A DNA stretch of 64,000 bases. Origin: Alicyclobacillus sp. ALC3 (lineage in GTDB: Bacteria > Bacillota > Bacilli > Alicyclobacillales > Alicyclobacillaceae). The notes under the pieces were generated by a model. That model was given only the letters and a program-made list of their open reading frames with translations. It did not search any database and was not told the DNA's origin. Every line of letters starts with the position of its first letter. Position 1 is the first letter of the stretch. The position numbers and the translations under genes are program-made. Location of the stretch: positions 3,162,001 to 3,226,000 of the forward strand of contig NZ_CP066784.1 of assembly GCF_028751195.1 (NCBI RefSeq), written 5' to 3'. Shown piece after piece: positions 17,521-26,653 of the stretch.

Positions 17521-18443
17521 GTTATGGCGTACATAGCGCCACTTTGGCGGTATCGCGAACGTGATCAGACTCGGATAGCGCCGTATTGGCGCTATCACCT
17601 CTGGCGCCGTGCTAGGACCACGCCAGAATGGCGGTAAGCCACCGATAGCGCCAAATTGGCCGTACCATGAACGTGATCCCACCCGGATAACGCCATATTG
17701 GCGTTAAAGTCACGGATAGCGCCAAATTGGCGCTATCACAAACGTGACTACACCTGAATAGCGCCAAATTGGCGTTAAAGTCACCGATAGCGCCATATTG
17801 GCGGTATCACGCACGTCATCACACCCGGATAGCGCCAAATTGGCGTTAAAGTCATCGATAGCGCCATATTGGCGCTATCACGCACGTCATCACACCCGGA
17901 TAGCGCCAAATTGGCGTTAAAGTCACCGATAGCGCCATATTGGCGGTATCACGTATGGCATCACACCCGGATAGCGCCAAATTGGCGTTAAAGTCACCGA
18001 TAGCGCCATATTGGCGGTATCATGAACGTGATCACACCCGGATAACGCCAAATTGGCGTTAAAGTCACCGATAGCGCCAAATTGGCGCTATCACAAACGT
18101 GATTACACTCGGATAGCGCCAAATTGGCGTTAAAGTCATCGATAGCGCCAAATTGGCGTTAAAGTCACCGATAGCGCCAAATTGGCGCTATCACAAACGT
18201 GATTACACTCGGATAGCGCCAAATTGGCGTTAAAGTCACCGATAGCGCCAAATTGGCGCTATCACAAACGTGATTACACTCGGATAACGCCAAATTGGCG
18301 TTAAAGTCACCGATAGCGCCATATTGGCGCTATCACGAACGTGATCACACCCGGATAACGCCAAATTGGCGGTAAGCCACCGATAGCGCCACATTGGCCG
18401 TATTATCAACGTGATCCAGCCGGGATAACGCCAAATTGGCGTT
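17521..18443. repeat. Palindromic hairpin array 2 (71-bp period, about 12 units)
   Basis: A 0.9-kb array. Unit starts (GGATARCGCC) fall at 17685, 17756, 17827, 17898, 17969, 18040, 18111, 18211, 18282, 18353 and 18423, 71 bp apart except one 100-bp step where a 29-bp hairpin is duplicated and a 70-bp last step. Looser units run back to 17521. Each unit has two hairpins, ATARCGCCAAATTGGCGTTA and GATAGCGCCAWATTGGCG, joined by AAAGTCACC and ACGTGATYACACCC linkers. Arms change together: TAACGCC pairs with GGCGTTA and TAGCGCC with GGCGCTA or, by wobble, GGCGTTA. No gene is present. Confidence 0.96.
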
Positions 18444-18521
18444 GTGAACCCCGTGTCGTTCCCAAGCACCATTCTGACATCGCGTGTTGAACGCCACGCC
18501 TCCTGCACCCGCCATCGTTTC

Positions 18522-18671
18522 ACTCACCACGCTCTCGCTCACCACGCCCTCGCTCACCACGCCCTCGCTCACCACGCCCTCGCTCACCACGCCCTCGCTC
18601 ACCACGCCCTCGCTCACCACGGCCCCGCTCACCACGCCCTCGCTCACCACGGCCCCGCTCACCACGCCCTC
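18522..18671. repeat. 15-bp tandem repeat, 10 copies
   Basis: The unit GCTCACCACGCCCTC is repeated ten times; the first copy has two changes and two copies read GGCCCC at the end. It starts about 80 bases after hairpin array 2 and stops just short of the stop codon of the leftward YfmQ-like gene. Frames across it encode Ser-Glu-Gly-Val-Val or His-His-Ala-Leu-Ala repeats and are not real genes. Confidence 0.95.
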
Positions 18672-18673
18672 GC

Positions 18674-19225
18674 TCACCGTGCTGCAGCCATCGTCCGATT
18701 GGAAAGGTGTTCCAGTAAGGCGCGCGAATCTAATCGGTATGCGACGGGCTTGCCGATGCCAGTGCGCCTGACTTCCACGTAATGGCCGTTCGCGTAGAGC
18801 GCGTACACAACTGTGTTTCTACGCGCCGCCCCTTCAGTCTCAATTGTGATGGGTGGCGGGCCGTCGTGCCTCGGCAAAATATCGAAGCGGTCTAGGAATA
18901 TTGCTTCGTTAAAGTCTTGAACTATACGCTCGCGTAGCGGACCCGTAACTTGAATCGGACCCGTAACTTGAATCGGACCCGTAACTTGAATCGGACCTGT
19001 AACTTGAATCGGACCTGTAACTTGAATCGGACCCGTAACTCGCGTCGTACCTGTCACAGAGTTGGTGTCCATGGAAACCGTCACCTGATCACTCTGTAAA
19101 GTGGGGTGTAGGCTAAACTTAGTGACTACGCGGTTGACTAGCCATGACGGCGGCGCCATGAAGAACGAAAGCGCCGCCAGCAAGATGAAGACAATGGTGT
19201 AAATCCACCAATGTGATAGTGCCAT
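18674..19225 (-). CDS. YfmQ-like membrane-anchored protein with a six-residue repeat insert
   Basis: One N-terminal membrane helix (WWIYTIVFILLAALSFFM), then a soluble domain resembling B. subtilis YfmQ: SWLVNRVVTKFSLHPTLQSDQVTV, FNEAIFLDRFDILPRH, PPITIETEG and a C-terminal part NTVVYALYANGHYVEV. Between the two conserved blocks lies a segment of five perfect VTGPIQ repeats (about residues 64-95) encoded by an 18-bp tandem array; this is absent from the family as I know it. GGAAGGTGGGA precedes the ATG. Function of YfmQ is unknown. The repeats stay in frame, so the protein is probably made. Confidence 0.75.
   Translation of the reverse strand: MALSHWWIYTIVFILLAALSFFMAPPSWLVNRVVTKFSLHPTLQSDQVTVSMDTNSVTGTTRVTGPIQVTGPIQVTGPIQVTGPIQVTGPIQVTGPLRERIVQDFNEAIFLDRFDILPRHDGPPPITIETEGAARRNTVVYALYANGHYVEVRRTGIGKPVAYRLDSRALLEHLSNRTMAAAR
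18941..19048. repeat. 18-bp in-frame tandem repeat inside the YfmQ-like gene
   Basis: The + strand unit ACCCGTAACTTGAATCGG is present in five copies (T for C at the third base in two) plus a degenerate sixth. On the coding strand each copy encodes VTGPIQ, so gain or loss of copies keeps the frame. Confidence 0.95.
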
Positions 19226-19488
19226 GTGAATGTCCCACCTTCCGTTGTTACTCCGTGTACACGCCCCATATGATGTTCGTAGTGTTGGCTTATGATCCCG
19301 TCAATACGCCGCTGATTTGCAGGATGAAAAGTGAATCGCATCCGCCCCATCCAGTTCTGCCCACCGGGCCGTGGCGAATAAGGTGCCTGACTCAGACTTC
19401 ACTACACGGCCAACTCATATCCTTCATCCGCACCAGTAATCAGGCGTACAATAGAGACACCGTTGCAAGCCAACAGTGAGGTGTCGCC

Positions 19489-20379
19489 ATGTTCCTGCGC
19501 GAAGTCCGTTTTGTCGATTGGCCAGAAGAGCCAGCCAGCTATCCGTTTAATCTGCCTGCTTTTTGCGGTGTGGACGGACTTGACTTTGACAGGGCCGTGA
19601 CATACTTCGTAGGCGAAAACGGTTCAGGGAAGTCAACGTTGCTCGAGGCGATTGCCATTGCGGCCGGCTTTAACCCCGAAGGGGGAGGACGCGGCAACAC
19701 GTTTGCGACGGCTCACACAGAGTCGATTCTGTATCAACACCTCAAACTGTCGTGGTTGCCAAAGGCCACGCGCGGATTCTTTCTGCGTGCGGAGAGCTTC
19801 TTCAATTTTGCGACGTACATTGAGGAGATTGAAAAGGAGCCGTACGGTTCCACCGGGTTTGCCCTCTACGGTGGCAAGTCGCTGCACGAGCGTTCGCACG
19901 GAGAGTCATTTTTCGCGCTGATCACGAACCGCTTCCAGAGCGGCCAGTCGTCGTCAGCATCGAACCGGGCCACCCGGGAGTCGTCATCAGCATCGAACCG
20001 CGCCACTCCCCAGTCTGCCTCTTCCTCAAGTCGGGTCAAGAACCAAGCGGCGTCATCGTCGCGGCAACCGAAGAACCGCCGTGTTGAAAAGGCGCTGTAT
20101 CTGCTTGACGAGCCCGAGGCCGCGCTGTCTCCAACACACCAGTTGGCGCTGCTTCGCATCTTGCGCGACCTCGAAGAGTCTGGCAACGCGCAGGTCATCA
20201 TTGCCACCCATTCACCGATTTTGCTCGGTTACCCACATGCTCGCATCCTCAACTTCGACACAAGTCCACTGTCAGATATTGCATACGAGGAGACGGACCA
20301 CTACGCTGTAACTAAGGAGTTTTTAAACCATCGGGACCGCTTGCTTGCAGAACTGTTTTCTGATGATCCCGACGGTTGA
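19489..20379 (+). CDS. AAA-family ATPase with a serine-rich insert
   Basis: A small soluble ATPase of the SMC/ABC-like AAA_23/AAA_21 type. Walker A is VGENGSGKSTLLEAI near residue 41 and the signature-like SHGESFFALITNRF lies near 137. Walker B is ALYLLDEPEAALSPTHQ around 202 and the switch histidine is in IIATHSPILLG. Family members usually run straight from the NRF segment to Walker B. Here about 55 residues rich in Ser, Asn, Ala and Arg are inserted, with two near copies of SSSASNRAT. GAGGTGTC precedes the ATG. It overlaps the start region of the peptidase downstream, so the two are likely co-transcribed. Role unknown. Confidence 0.85.
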   Translation: MFLREVRFVDWPEEPASYPFNLPAFCGVDGLDFDRAVTYFVGENGSGKSTLLEAIAIAAGFNPEGGGRGNTFATAHTESILYQHLKLSWLPKATRGFFLRAESFFNFATYIEEIEKEPYGSTGFALYGGKSLHERSHGESFFALITNRFQSGQSSSASNRATRESSSASNRATPQSASSSSRVKNQAASSSRQPKNRRVEKALYLLDEPEAALSPTHQLALLRILRDLEESGNAQVIIATHSPILLGYPHARILNFDTSPLSDIAYEETDHYAVTKEFLNHRDRLLAELFSDDPDG

Positions 20380-20399
20380 CCAAGAGAGGGGTTGCCGAC

Positions 20400-22205
20400 T
20401 TGGCCGATTTGGCAGACATGTTCAGATTTCCGCAGCCGGATATTCAGGAGTTTTTCCGCACCTACGCGGTAACCGGGTTTACCGTCAGCACGGACGAGCA
20501 GCGCATCGCCGTCTCGACAAATCTCAGCGGTCGTTACAACGTCTGGGGGCTTGATTTGCCCAACACGTACCCATATCCTCTGACGTACGTTGACCAGACT
20601 CCGCAAGCATTGAAGTTCGACCCGCAAGGGCGCTATATCCTGGTGGGGTTCGACCACGATGGAGACGAAAATACGCAACTGTACGTAATCGCGCCAAGCG
20701 GTGGCGCGCTGACGCCAATTCGCACATTCGAAGGGCGCCGTCACTACTTCACCGCGCTCTCCAAAGATGGAAACCGTGTGTACTATACGTCAGACAAAGA
20801 GAATCACAGCTTTATGAACGGGTACGTATACGACCTCGAGACGGGAGAAGAGCGGACGCTGTACGAAGGACAAGACACGACGACCGAACTTGTGGCTGTG
20901 GCGCCTGATGAATCGAGTTTTGTGACTGCCAAGTCGTACGCCAACACATTCATCGTGCCGTTTCTGCACGTTGGGGAAGATGTGCGTCCAATCACGCCGG
21001 ATCCAACGATTGTACACAGCATTCACGACCTCGCTTACCTTGACAACGGTCGCGTGGTGCTCACGACTAACTTTAGCTCCGACAGCGCCTACCTGGCGAG
21101 TTACGACATTACCACGGAGAAGTTCGAACAACTTTGGGCTCAACCCGGTGTCGACCTCTCTGGAATGGCAGTGCACGAGTCAACTGGCACGGTCTACGTT
21201 ATTGCATCACAAGGCGTACAAGACCGCTTGTTTGCGTACAGCTTGAAGACAGGAGTGACAGAGGAAGTCGATGTGCCAGTCGCGGTCATCGAGGGGCTGC
21301 ATGTCGGCGCGAGCGGGACCGTGTATTTACTGGGTCGCAGTGACGTCGACCCTTTCAACCTGTACCGCAAGCCACTAGGTGGGAGTTGGGAGTCACTTAC
21401 GAACAACCGCGTGATGGGCACCGAGCCGTTTGACTTGAGTCACGCGGAGGTGGAGCACTATCAGTCGTTCGACGGCCTCGAAATTGAAGCCCTGTGGTTC
21501 CCTGCCAACCCGCTGACGAGGAACGGTTACACCGTGGTGTGGCCACACGGCGGTCCCCAGTCGTCGGAGCGGAAGATGTTCCGCCCGTTTTTCCAATACC
21601 TCACAAGCCGTGGCTACAATGTCTGGGCTCCGAATTTCCGCGGCAGTTCCAACTACGGCGCGAAGTTCATGCAAATGGTGAACGGCGACTGGGGCCATGG
21701 GCCACGGCGGGACATGGTCGAGAGCATGGAGTGGTTGATTCGGGAGGGCAAGGCCGACCGCGACAAGCTGTTCCTTGTCGGTGGCAGTTACGGTGGCTAT
21801 ATGAGCTTGCTCTTGCACGGCCGACACGCTGAGTACTTCCAGGCCGTTGTCGACATCTTTGGGCCGTCCAACCTGTTCACCTTCATCGATTCAGTGCCGG
21901 ATTCCTGGAAACCTGCAATGACAATCTGGGTTGGCCATCCCGAAAAAGACAAAGACAGGCTCACAGCGGATTCACCTATCACCTACCTGGATGGGATGAC
22001 GAAGCCGATGTTTGTCGTGCAGGGAGCGAATGACCCACGTGTCGTGAAAGCAGAGTCCGATCAGATTGTCGAAGCACTGCGGTCACGCGGCGTCGAAGTC
22101 GAGTACCTGGTGTTTCCCGACGAGGGTCACGGGTTTTCGAAAAAGGAGAACGAGATTGAGGCGTATCGGAGGATTGTGGAGTTCCTCGACAAACACCGCA
22201 AGTAG
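20400..22205 (+). CDS. S9 family serine peptidase (acylaminoacyl-peptidase / prolyl oligopeptidase type)
   Basis: Cytoplasmic serine peptidase. The N-terminal 340 residues form a seven-bladed propeller of the WD40-like TolB type (ERIAVSTNLSGRYNVWGL-like blades). The C-terminal alpha/beta-hydrolase holds the nucleophile in VGGSYGGYMSLLL, the acid in VQGANDPRVVKAES and the histidine in FPDEGHGFSKKEN. GAGAGGGG at 20384-20391 points to a TTG start at 20400; a TTG at 20376 overlapping the ATPase stop and an ATG at 20418 are alternatives. No signal peptide. It likely trims short peptides; substrate unknown. Confidence 0.9.
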   Translation: MADLADMFRFPQPDIQEFFRTYAVTGFTVSTDEQRIAVSTNLSGRYNVWGLDLPNTYPYPLTYVDQTPQALKFDPQGRYILVGFDHDGDENTQLYVIAPSGGALTPIRTFEGRRHYFTALSKDGNRVYYTSDKENHSFMNGYVYDLETGEERTLYEGQDTTTELVAVAPDESSFVTAKSYANTFIVPFLHVGEDVRPITPDPTIVHSIHDLAYLDNGRVVLTTNFSSDSAYLASYDITTEKFEQLWAQPGVDLSGMAVHESTGTVYVIASQGVQDRLFAYSLKTGVTEEVDVPVAVIEGLHVGASGTVYLLGRSDVDPFNLYRKPLGGSWESLTNNRVMGTEPFDLSHAEVEHYQSFDGLEIEALWFPANPLTRNGYTVVWPHGGPQSSERKMFRPFFQYLTSRGYNVWAPNFRGSSNYGAKFMQMVNGDWGHGPRRDMVESMEWLIREGKADRDKLFLVGGSYGGYMSLLLHGRHAEYFQAVVDIFGPSNLFTFIDSVPDSWKPAMTIWVGHPEKDKDRLTADSPITYLDGMTKPMFVVQGANDPRVVKAESDQIVEALRSRGVEVEYLVFPDEGHGFSKKENEIEAYRRIVEFLDKHRK

Positions 22206-22441
22206 CATCGGCCTCCGCTTTCCGCGCATCCTGTAGTTCCTGCTAGCGTTTAGCGTTGTCCGGCCTGTCCATCCCAGGTCGGACAACTGCCGTTGCGACG
22301 ACACCTGCCTGGCCATAGAGTGTGTTAGGTTCACTGTGCATGATGGTGCTGGGCGAGCCTGCCACAGGGACATCTCCTTGCCGCCGCCAGCTGCCTTGCA
22401 CAGCGCAGTGGCCGTAATCGGGGTAAGGAGGTGTCGTGTCC

Positions 22442-22747
22442 ATGTTGGCTGTGATTGGTTACCATCATCTCGGAATGCTGATCGCGATGTGGATCGTTCT
22501 CATCGCCATTGGCTGCACCATCGTTGTGCGTGTTCTGCAGGGCCTACGTCTCTCCGCCAACATCGGGGAGCTCGCTGAAGCGGTGACTCGTCCGATGCTC
22601 CTTGACGTCTTACCGCTTATCATCCTGTCGCTGTTAACGCTGATTGATCCGACCGGAATACTCATCCGTATTTGGTACTACGTTGCCGCGGTGCTGATTG
22701 TCGCCCGGCAGTTGCTGCTGCTCAGCGGTCAGATTAAATCCAAATAA
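22442..22747 (+). CDS. Small hypothetical membrane protein, three helices
   Basis: A protein of 101 residues with hydrophobic helices at about 8-28 (LGMLIAMWIVLIAIGCTIVV), 50-67 (LLDVLPLIILSLLTLI) and 70-90 (ILIRIWYYVAAVLIVARQ). AAGGAGG at 22425-22431 is ten bases before this ATG and four before an in-frame GTG at 22436, so either could be used. No family recognised. It stands alone between the S9 peptidase (230 bases upstream, nothing recognised in the gap) and the trpS leader. Confidence 0.7.
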   Translation: MLAVIGYHHLGMLIAMWIVLIAIGCTIVVRVLQGLRLSANIGELAEAVTRPMLLDVLPLIILSLLTLIDPTGILIRIWYYVAAVLIVARQLLLLSGQIKSK

Positions 22748-22850
22748 GCAACACCACACCGCTCTGCACACCGCGTAAGTCTCGCCAGCGCAAAACGCAA
22801 GGGCTACATCACGAGGAATCACGGGCGTCATCCCGACACCGTGACAAGGC

Positions 22851-22879
22851 TTGCAGTTCACCTGTAATCCGGGTAGGAT
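22851..22879 (+). promoter_or_regulatory. Probable promoter of the trpS transcript
   Basis: TTGCAG at 22851-22856 and TAGGAT at 22874-22879 with a 17-base spacer. Transcription would start near 22886, giving a structured leader of about 155 bases before trpS. Confidence 0.6.
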
Positions 22880-22883
22880 AAAG

Positions 22884-23021
22884 GTGCCTAACTTGGCACG
22901 GACGTTCAAAACGGAACGTGGGCCCACGTGAACAACTTCTTCGCTCAGTTCATTTGGGCGGTTGCATCGCGCGAATGACGTCACTGCTCACATCCGTCCC
23001 GCGAGGGGCGGTTTTTTATTA
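22884..23021 (+). promoter_or_regulatory. Structured trpS leader with attenuator, possibly a divergent T-box
   Basis: A chain of inverted repeats fills the leader: GTGCC/GGCAC (22884-22899), ACGTTC/GAACGT (22902-22919), ACGTGGGCCCACGT (22916-22929) and TCATT/AATGA around 22950-22979, ending in an intrinsic terminator. GGGCGG at 22956-22961 can pair with CCGTCC of the terminator's left arm, so an antiterminator is possible. The stretch TTTGGGCGGTTGCATCGCG resembles the T-box TTTGGGTGGTACCGCG but has changed and extra bases. I could not find a clear stem I or a Trp specifier loop, so the T-box identity is open. Confidence 0.5.
22994..23017 (+). terminator. Attenuator terminator 24 bases before trpS
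   Basis: CCGTCCC, loop GCGA, GGGGCGG with one G-T pair, then six T. It lies between the promoter and the trpS ribosome site, so read-through must be conditional. Confidence 0.85.
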
Positions 23022-23041
23022 GCAAAAGGAGTGGAATCCAG

Positions 23042-24022
23042 ATGAAGCGTGTGTTTTCCGGCATCCAACCGAGCGGGACCCTGACCATCGGCAACTACCT
23101 TGGCGCCATGAAGAACTTTGTGCGGTTGCAGAACGAGGCGGAATGCTACTTCTGCATCGTCGACTTGCACGCCATCACAGTGCCCCAGGACCCTGCAGTG
23201 CTGCGCACGAACACGATGAGCTTGGCAGCGATGTACGTGGCATCCGGGATCGACCCAAAGAAATCGACGTTATTTGCTCAGTCGCATGTTCGGCAGCACA
23301 CGGAACTCGGTTGGTTGCTCCAGTGCATCGCGTACTACGGGGAACTAGGCCGGATGACGCAGTTTAAAGACAAGTCCGCCCAGAGAGATGTTGTGACGGC
23401 GGGGCTCTTTACATACCCAGCGCTGATGGCTGCAGACATCCTCCTCTACCAGGCGGACCTCGTGCCAGTTGGGGAAGACCAAAAGCAACACCTCGAGTTG
23501 ACGCGTGACATCGCAGAGCGATTTAACAACCGGTTTGGACAGACGTTCGTGGTACCGGAACCGTATATTTCGAAAGTGGGCGGCCGTATCATGAGTCTCG
23601 AAGAGCCGACAAAGAAGATGAGCAAGAGCGATGAGAGCGCTGGCGCCTACATTTCCATGCTTGATGAGCCTGATGTTGTGCGCAAGAAAATTTCGCGTGC
23701 TGTGACCGACTCTGAGCGCGAAGTGCGATACGATGATGCAAACAAGCCTGCAATCAGCAACCTGCTCACGATTTACGCCCTCTGTGCAGACCGCACGGTG
23801 GAAGATGTCGTCGCTCAGTACGCCGGACAGGGTTACGGGCCCTTTAAGAAGGACCTCGCTGAGGTGGTCGTCGCAGCGCTTGAACCCATTCAGGCGCGCT
23901 ACCGTGAGTTGATGTCGTCTGGGGAACTCGCTGCGTTGCTTCGTGACGCAGCTGAGCGTGCTGCCGAAGTCGCGGAAGTGACCGTGCAAGACGTCAAGGA
24001 GAAGCTCGGGTTCGTCGTATAA
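23042..24022 (+). CDS. trpS: Tryptophanyl-tRNA synthetase
   Basis: Class I aminoacyl-tRNA synthetase charging tRNA-Trp. The N-terminus MKRVFSGIQPSGTLTIGNYLGAM holds the HIGH-type motif as TIGN, and KMSKS is at about residues 192-196. The tryptophan-pocket region DILLYQADLVPVGEDQKQHLEL is intact. Length 326 aa is normal. AAAGGAG sits eleven bases before the ATG. The gene is single and preceded by an attenuator-like leader, as expected for regulation by tRNA charging. Confidence 0.96.
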   Translation: MKRVFSGIQPSGTLTIGNYLGAMKNFVRLQNEAECYFCIVDLHAITVPQDPAVLRTNTMSLAAMYVASGIDPKKSTLFAQSHVRQHTELGWLLQCIAYYGELGRMTQFKDKSAQRDVVTAGLFTYPALMAADILLYQADLVPVGEDQKQHLELTRDIAERFNNRFGQTFVVPEPYISKVGGRIMSLEEPTKKMSKSDESAGAYISMLDEPDVVRKKISRAVTDSEREVRYDDANKPAISNLLTIYALCADRTVEDVVAQYAGQGYGPFKKDLAEVVVAALEPIQARYRELMSSGELAALLRDAAERAAEVAEVTVQDVKEKLGFVV

Positions 24023-24109
24023 ACGTGACAAAAAATCAACAACCGATTTGCAGGCGCAGAGACCCCCTTGGGAACTGTGTCTGTTTGCGTCTAGAGATAA
24101 TTCTGACTT

Positions 24110-24138
24110 TTGTTTGACAACTTTCTTTATGGTAAGAT
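24110..24138 (+). promoter_or_regulatory. Probable promoter of icd
   Basis: TTGTTT at 24110-24115 and TAAGAT at 24133-24138 are 17 bases apart. A better -35 match, TTGACA at 24114-24119, overlaps it but would leave only 13 bases to the -10. The stretch lies 110 bases before the icd start. Confidence 0.45.
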
Positions 24139-24249
24139 CCTTGGTGGCAAATTGTCAGGAGCGGTGGCGCACCCCGCTGCGTCGTACAACGGGATGGGTC
24201 AGGCGCTCAGCCACACCACCCATTTGGGTACATAGAGGGAGGCTCTTTC

Positions 24250-25545
24250 ATGGCGCAATTTCAGCACTACCATCCTCCGACCAGTGGTCACCCCATTACG
24301 CTGCAGAATGGCCAGTTGAATGTTCCAGACGAACCTATCGTTCCTTTTATCGAAGGCGATGGCACAGGTCCGGACATTTGGGCGGCATCCGTCCGGGTCT
24401 TTGACGCAGCTGTCGAAAAGGCGTACGGCGGCAAGAAGAAGATTCATTGGTATGAAGTGTACGCAGGTGAAAAGGCGTTCAACAAGTTCGAGAATTGGCT
24501 GCCGGAAGACACGTTGAAGGCACTGACCGAGTACATCGTCAGCATTAAGGGACCCCTGACGACGCCGGTTGGCGGCGGCATTCGAAGCTTGAACGTAGCA
24601 CTTCGCCAAGAACTCGACTTGTACGTTTGCCAGCGCCCGGTGCGCTACTTTACAGGTGTGCCATCTCCAGTGAAACGCCCTGAACTCGTTGATATGGTTA
24701 TCTTCCGTGAAAACTCAGAGGATATTTATGCTGGCATTGAATGGGCTGAAGGCACCCCGGAGGTGCACAAGCTCATCAATTTCTTGCAGACCGAACTCGG
24801 AGTGAAAAAGATCCGCTTCCCAGAGACATCCGGCATCGGGATAAAACCGGTTTCGAAGGAAGGCACCGAACGCCTCGTTCGAGCGGCGATTGAATATGCG
24901 TTGACGCATCAGCGCAAGAGCGTAACGCTTGTGCATAAAGGCAACATCATGAAATTCACAGAAGGCGCCTTCAAAAACTGGGGCTATGAACTCGCCGAGC
25001 GCGAGTACAGTGACAAAGCCTTTACGTGGTCCGAGTACGACCGCATTAAGGCTGACAAAGGCCAAGAAGCAGCAGACGCCGCACAAAAGGCGGCTGTCGA
25101 CGCTGGCAAGATTATCGTCAAAGACGTCATTGCCGATGCATTCCTGCAACAAATCTTGACGCGTCCGGCAGAGTACGACGTCATCGCGACGCTCAACCTC
25201 AACGGTGACTACATCTCCGATGCCCTCGCTGCTCAGGTTGGCGGAATCGGCATCGCGCCAGGAGCGAACATTAACTACGTCACGGGTCACGCAGTCTTTG
25301 AGGCGACGCACGGGACCGCTCCGAAGTACGCTGGACTCGACAAGGTCAACCCTGGTTCAGTCATTCTCTCTGGTGTGATGATGTTCGAGTATATGGGCTG
25401 GCAGGAAGTTGCAGAAAACATTACAGCCGCTCTGGAGAAGACAATTGCTCAAAAGACGGTGACATACGACTTTGCGCGACTGATGGAAGGCGCGACTGAG
25501 GTGAAGGCCTCGCAGTTCGCGGACGCGATTATCCAGAACCTCTGA
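24250..25545 (+). CDS. icd: NADP-dependent isocitrate dehydrogenase
   Basis: TCA-cycle enzyme converting isocitrate to 2-oxoglutarate with NADPH formation. Visible: [12 protein letters not shown], the substrate motif [26 protein letters not shown] with the phosphorylatable-type serine, and [14 protein letters not shown]. The lysine-tyrosine part [12 protein letters not shown] and the nucleotide site [20 protein letters not shown] follow. The 431 aa are typical. GAGGGAGG precedes the ATG. It is followed by mdh after 141 bases. In many Bacilli citZ comes first in this cluster; here trpS lies upstream and citZ is not in the window. Confidence 0.96.
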   Translation: MAQFQHYHPPTSGHPITLQNGQLNVPDEPIVPFIEGDGTGPDIWAASVRVFDAAVEKAYGGKKKIHWYEVYAGEKAFNKFENWLPEDTLKALTEYIVSIKGPLTTPVGGGIRSLNVALRQELDLYVCQRPVRYFTGVPSPVKRPELVDMVIFRENSEDIYAGIEWAEGTPEVHKLINFLQTELGVKKIRFPETSGIGIKPVSKEGTERLVRAAIEYALTHQRKSVTLVHKGNIMKFTEGAFKNWGYELAEREYSDKAFTWSEYDRIKADKGQEAADAAQKAAVDAGKIIVKDVIADAFLQQILTRPAEYDVIATLNLNGDYISDALAAQVGGIGIAPGANINYVTGHAVFEATHGTAPKYAGLDKVNPGSVILSGVMMFEYMGWQEVAENITAALEKTIAQKTVTYDFARLMEGATEVKASQFADAIIQNL

Positions 25546-25686
25546 CACTGAGCGAAAGAGGGGGCGGGGCGATTCATTCACCCCTCTCCTTCAGCTCGGT
25601 AGGTTCGGTTCACACGCGCCTTCGCGGGCTTGGTGGTATACACAGCACCCCCGCACCTGTGTGCGGAATGGGAGGAGAGGACGCAC

Positions 25687-26628
25687 ATGTTGAAGCGAAG
25701 GAAGGTCTCCGTCATTGGGGCAGGCTTTACCGGTGCAACGACAGCGTTTATGCTGGCACAGCGTGAGCTTGGCGACATCATCCTGCTCGACATTCCACAG
25801 TTGGAGGACCCGACACGCGGCAAAGCGCTCGACATGCTCGAAGCGATGCCAGTCGTCGGATCCGACGTACACATCATGGGTACATCCAGCTACGAAGATA
25901 CAGCGAACTCTGACTTGGTCATTATCACCGCCGGTGTCGCGCGCAAGCCGGGAATGAGCCGCGATGACCTCGTGAATACGAACGCAGGTATTGTGAAGTC
26001 AGTCACGGAGCAAGTTGTAAAATTCTCCCCGAACACTATTTTGCTCATCCTCAGCAACCCAGTGGACGCCATGACCTACGTAGCGTACAAGACATCCGGT
26101 TTCCCAAAAGAGCGGGTCATCGGTCAGGCTGGTGTGCTCGATACCGCCCGCTTCCGCACGTTCATCGCAGAAGAGTTGTCTGTGTCTGTGGAAGATGTGC
26201 ACGGCTTTGTGCTCGGTGTCCACGGCGACGACATGGTTCCGCTCGTCCGGTACTCGAACGTCGGCGGTGTTCCCATTGAAAAACTCCTGTCGCGCACCCG
26301 CATCGAGGAGATTGTCGAACGTACGCGCAAGGGCGGCGGAGAAATCGTCAACCTCTTAGGCAACGGCAGCGCCTATTACGCGCCAGCGGCGTCTCTGACA
26401 GAGATGGCTGAGGCAATTTTGAAAGACAAACGCCGACTGCTTCCGGCTATCGCGTACCTGCAAGGCGAGTACGGCTATCAAGACCTGTTCCTCGGCGTCC
26501 CAACCGTGCTTGGCGGACGGGGCATCGAACGAATTGTTGAAATCGACTTGTTGCCAGAGGAAAGAGAAGCGCTCGACAAGTCGGCAGAATCCGTGCGAAA
26601 TGTCATCCAGGTCGTAGCGGCCCGCTGA
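25687..26628 (+). CDS. mdh: Malate dehydrogenase (LDH-like, MDH type 3)
   Basis: Interconverts malate and oxaloacetate with NAD. The Rossmann loop is [18 protein letters not shown], with [18 protein letters not shown] after it. The substrate arginines are in [14 protein letters not shown] and [18 protein letters not shown]. The catalytic histidine is in [16 protein letters not shown]. The 313 aa match B. subtilis Mdh. GGAGGAGAGG precedes the ATG at 25687. It probably shares a transcript with icd and is followed closely by polA. Confidence 0.96.
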   Translation: MLKRRKVSVIGAGFTGATTAFMLAQRELGDIILLDIPQLEDPTRGKALDMLEAMPVVGSDVHIMGTSSYEDTANSDLVIITAGVARKPGMSRDDLVNTNAGIVKSVTEQVVKFSPNTILLILSNPVDAMTYVAYKTSGFPKERVIGQAGVLDTARFRTFIAEELSVSVEDVHGFVLGVHGDDMVPLVRYSNVGGVPIEKLLSRTRIEEIVERTRKGGGEIVNLLGNGSAYYAPAASLTEMAEAILKDKRRLLPAIAYLQGEYGYQDLFLGVPTVLGGRGIERIVEIDLLPEEREALDKSAESVRNVIQVVAAR

Positions 26629-26653
26629 CACAAAGCGCGAAGCGAGGTATGTC

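Noticed and set aside
17521..18443. Array 2 as a CRISPR locus
   Set aside because: The whole 71-bp unit is conserved, including the parts that would be spacers, units hold two hairpins each, and no cas genes are nearby.
18345..18677. Ser-Glu-Gly-Val-Val repeat protein on the minus strand
   Set aside because: It is the 15-bp tandem array read in an open frame and continues into the hairpin array; no start signal.
25556..25592. Terminator between icd and mdh (AGAGGGG ... CCCCTCT)
   Set aside because: The stem is plausible but no T-run follows and the loop is long; mdh probably shares the icd transcript.
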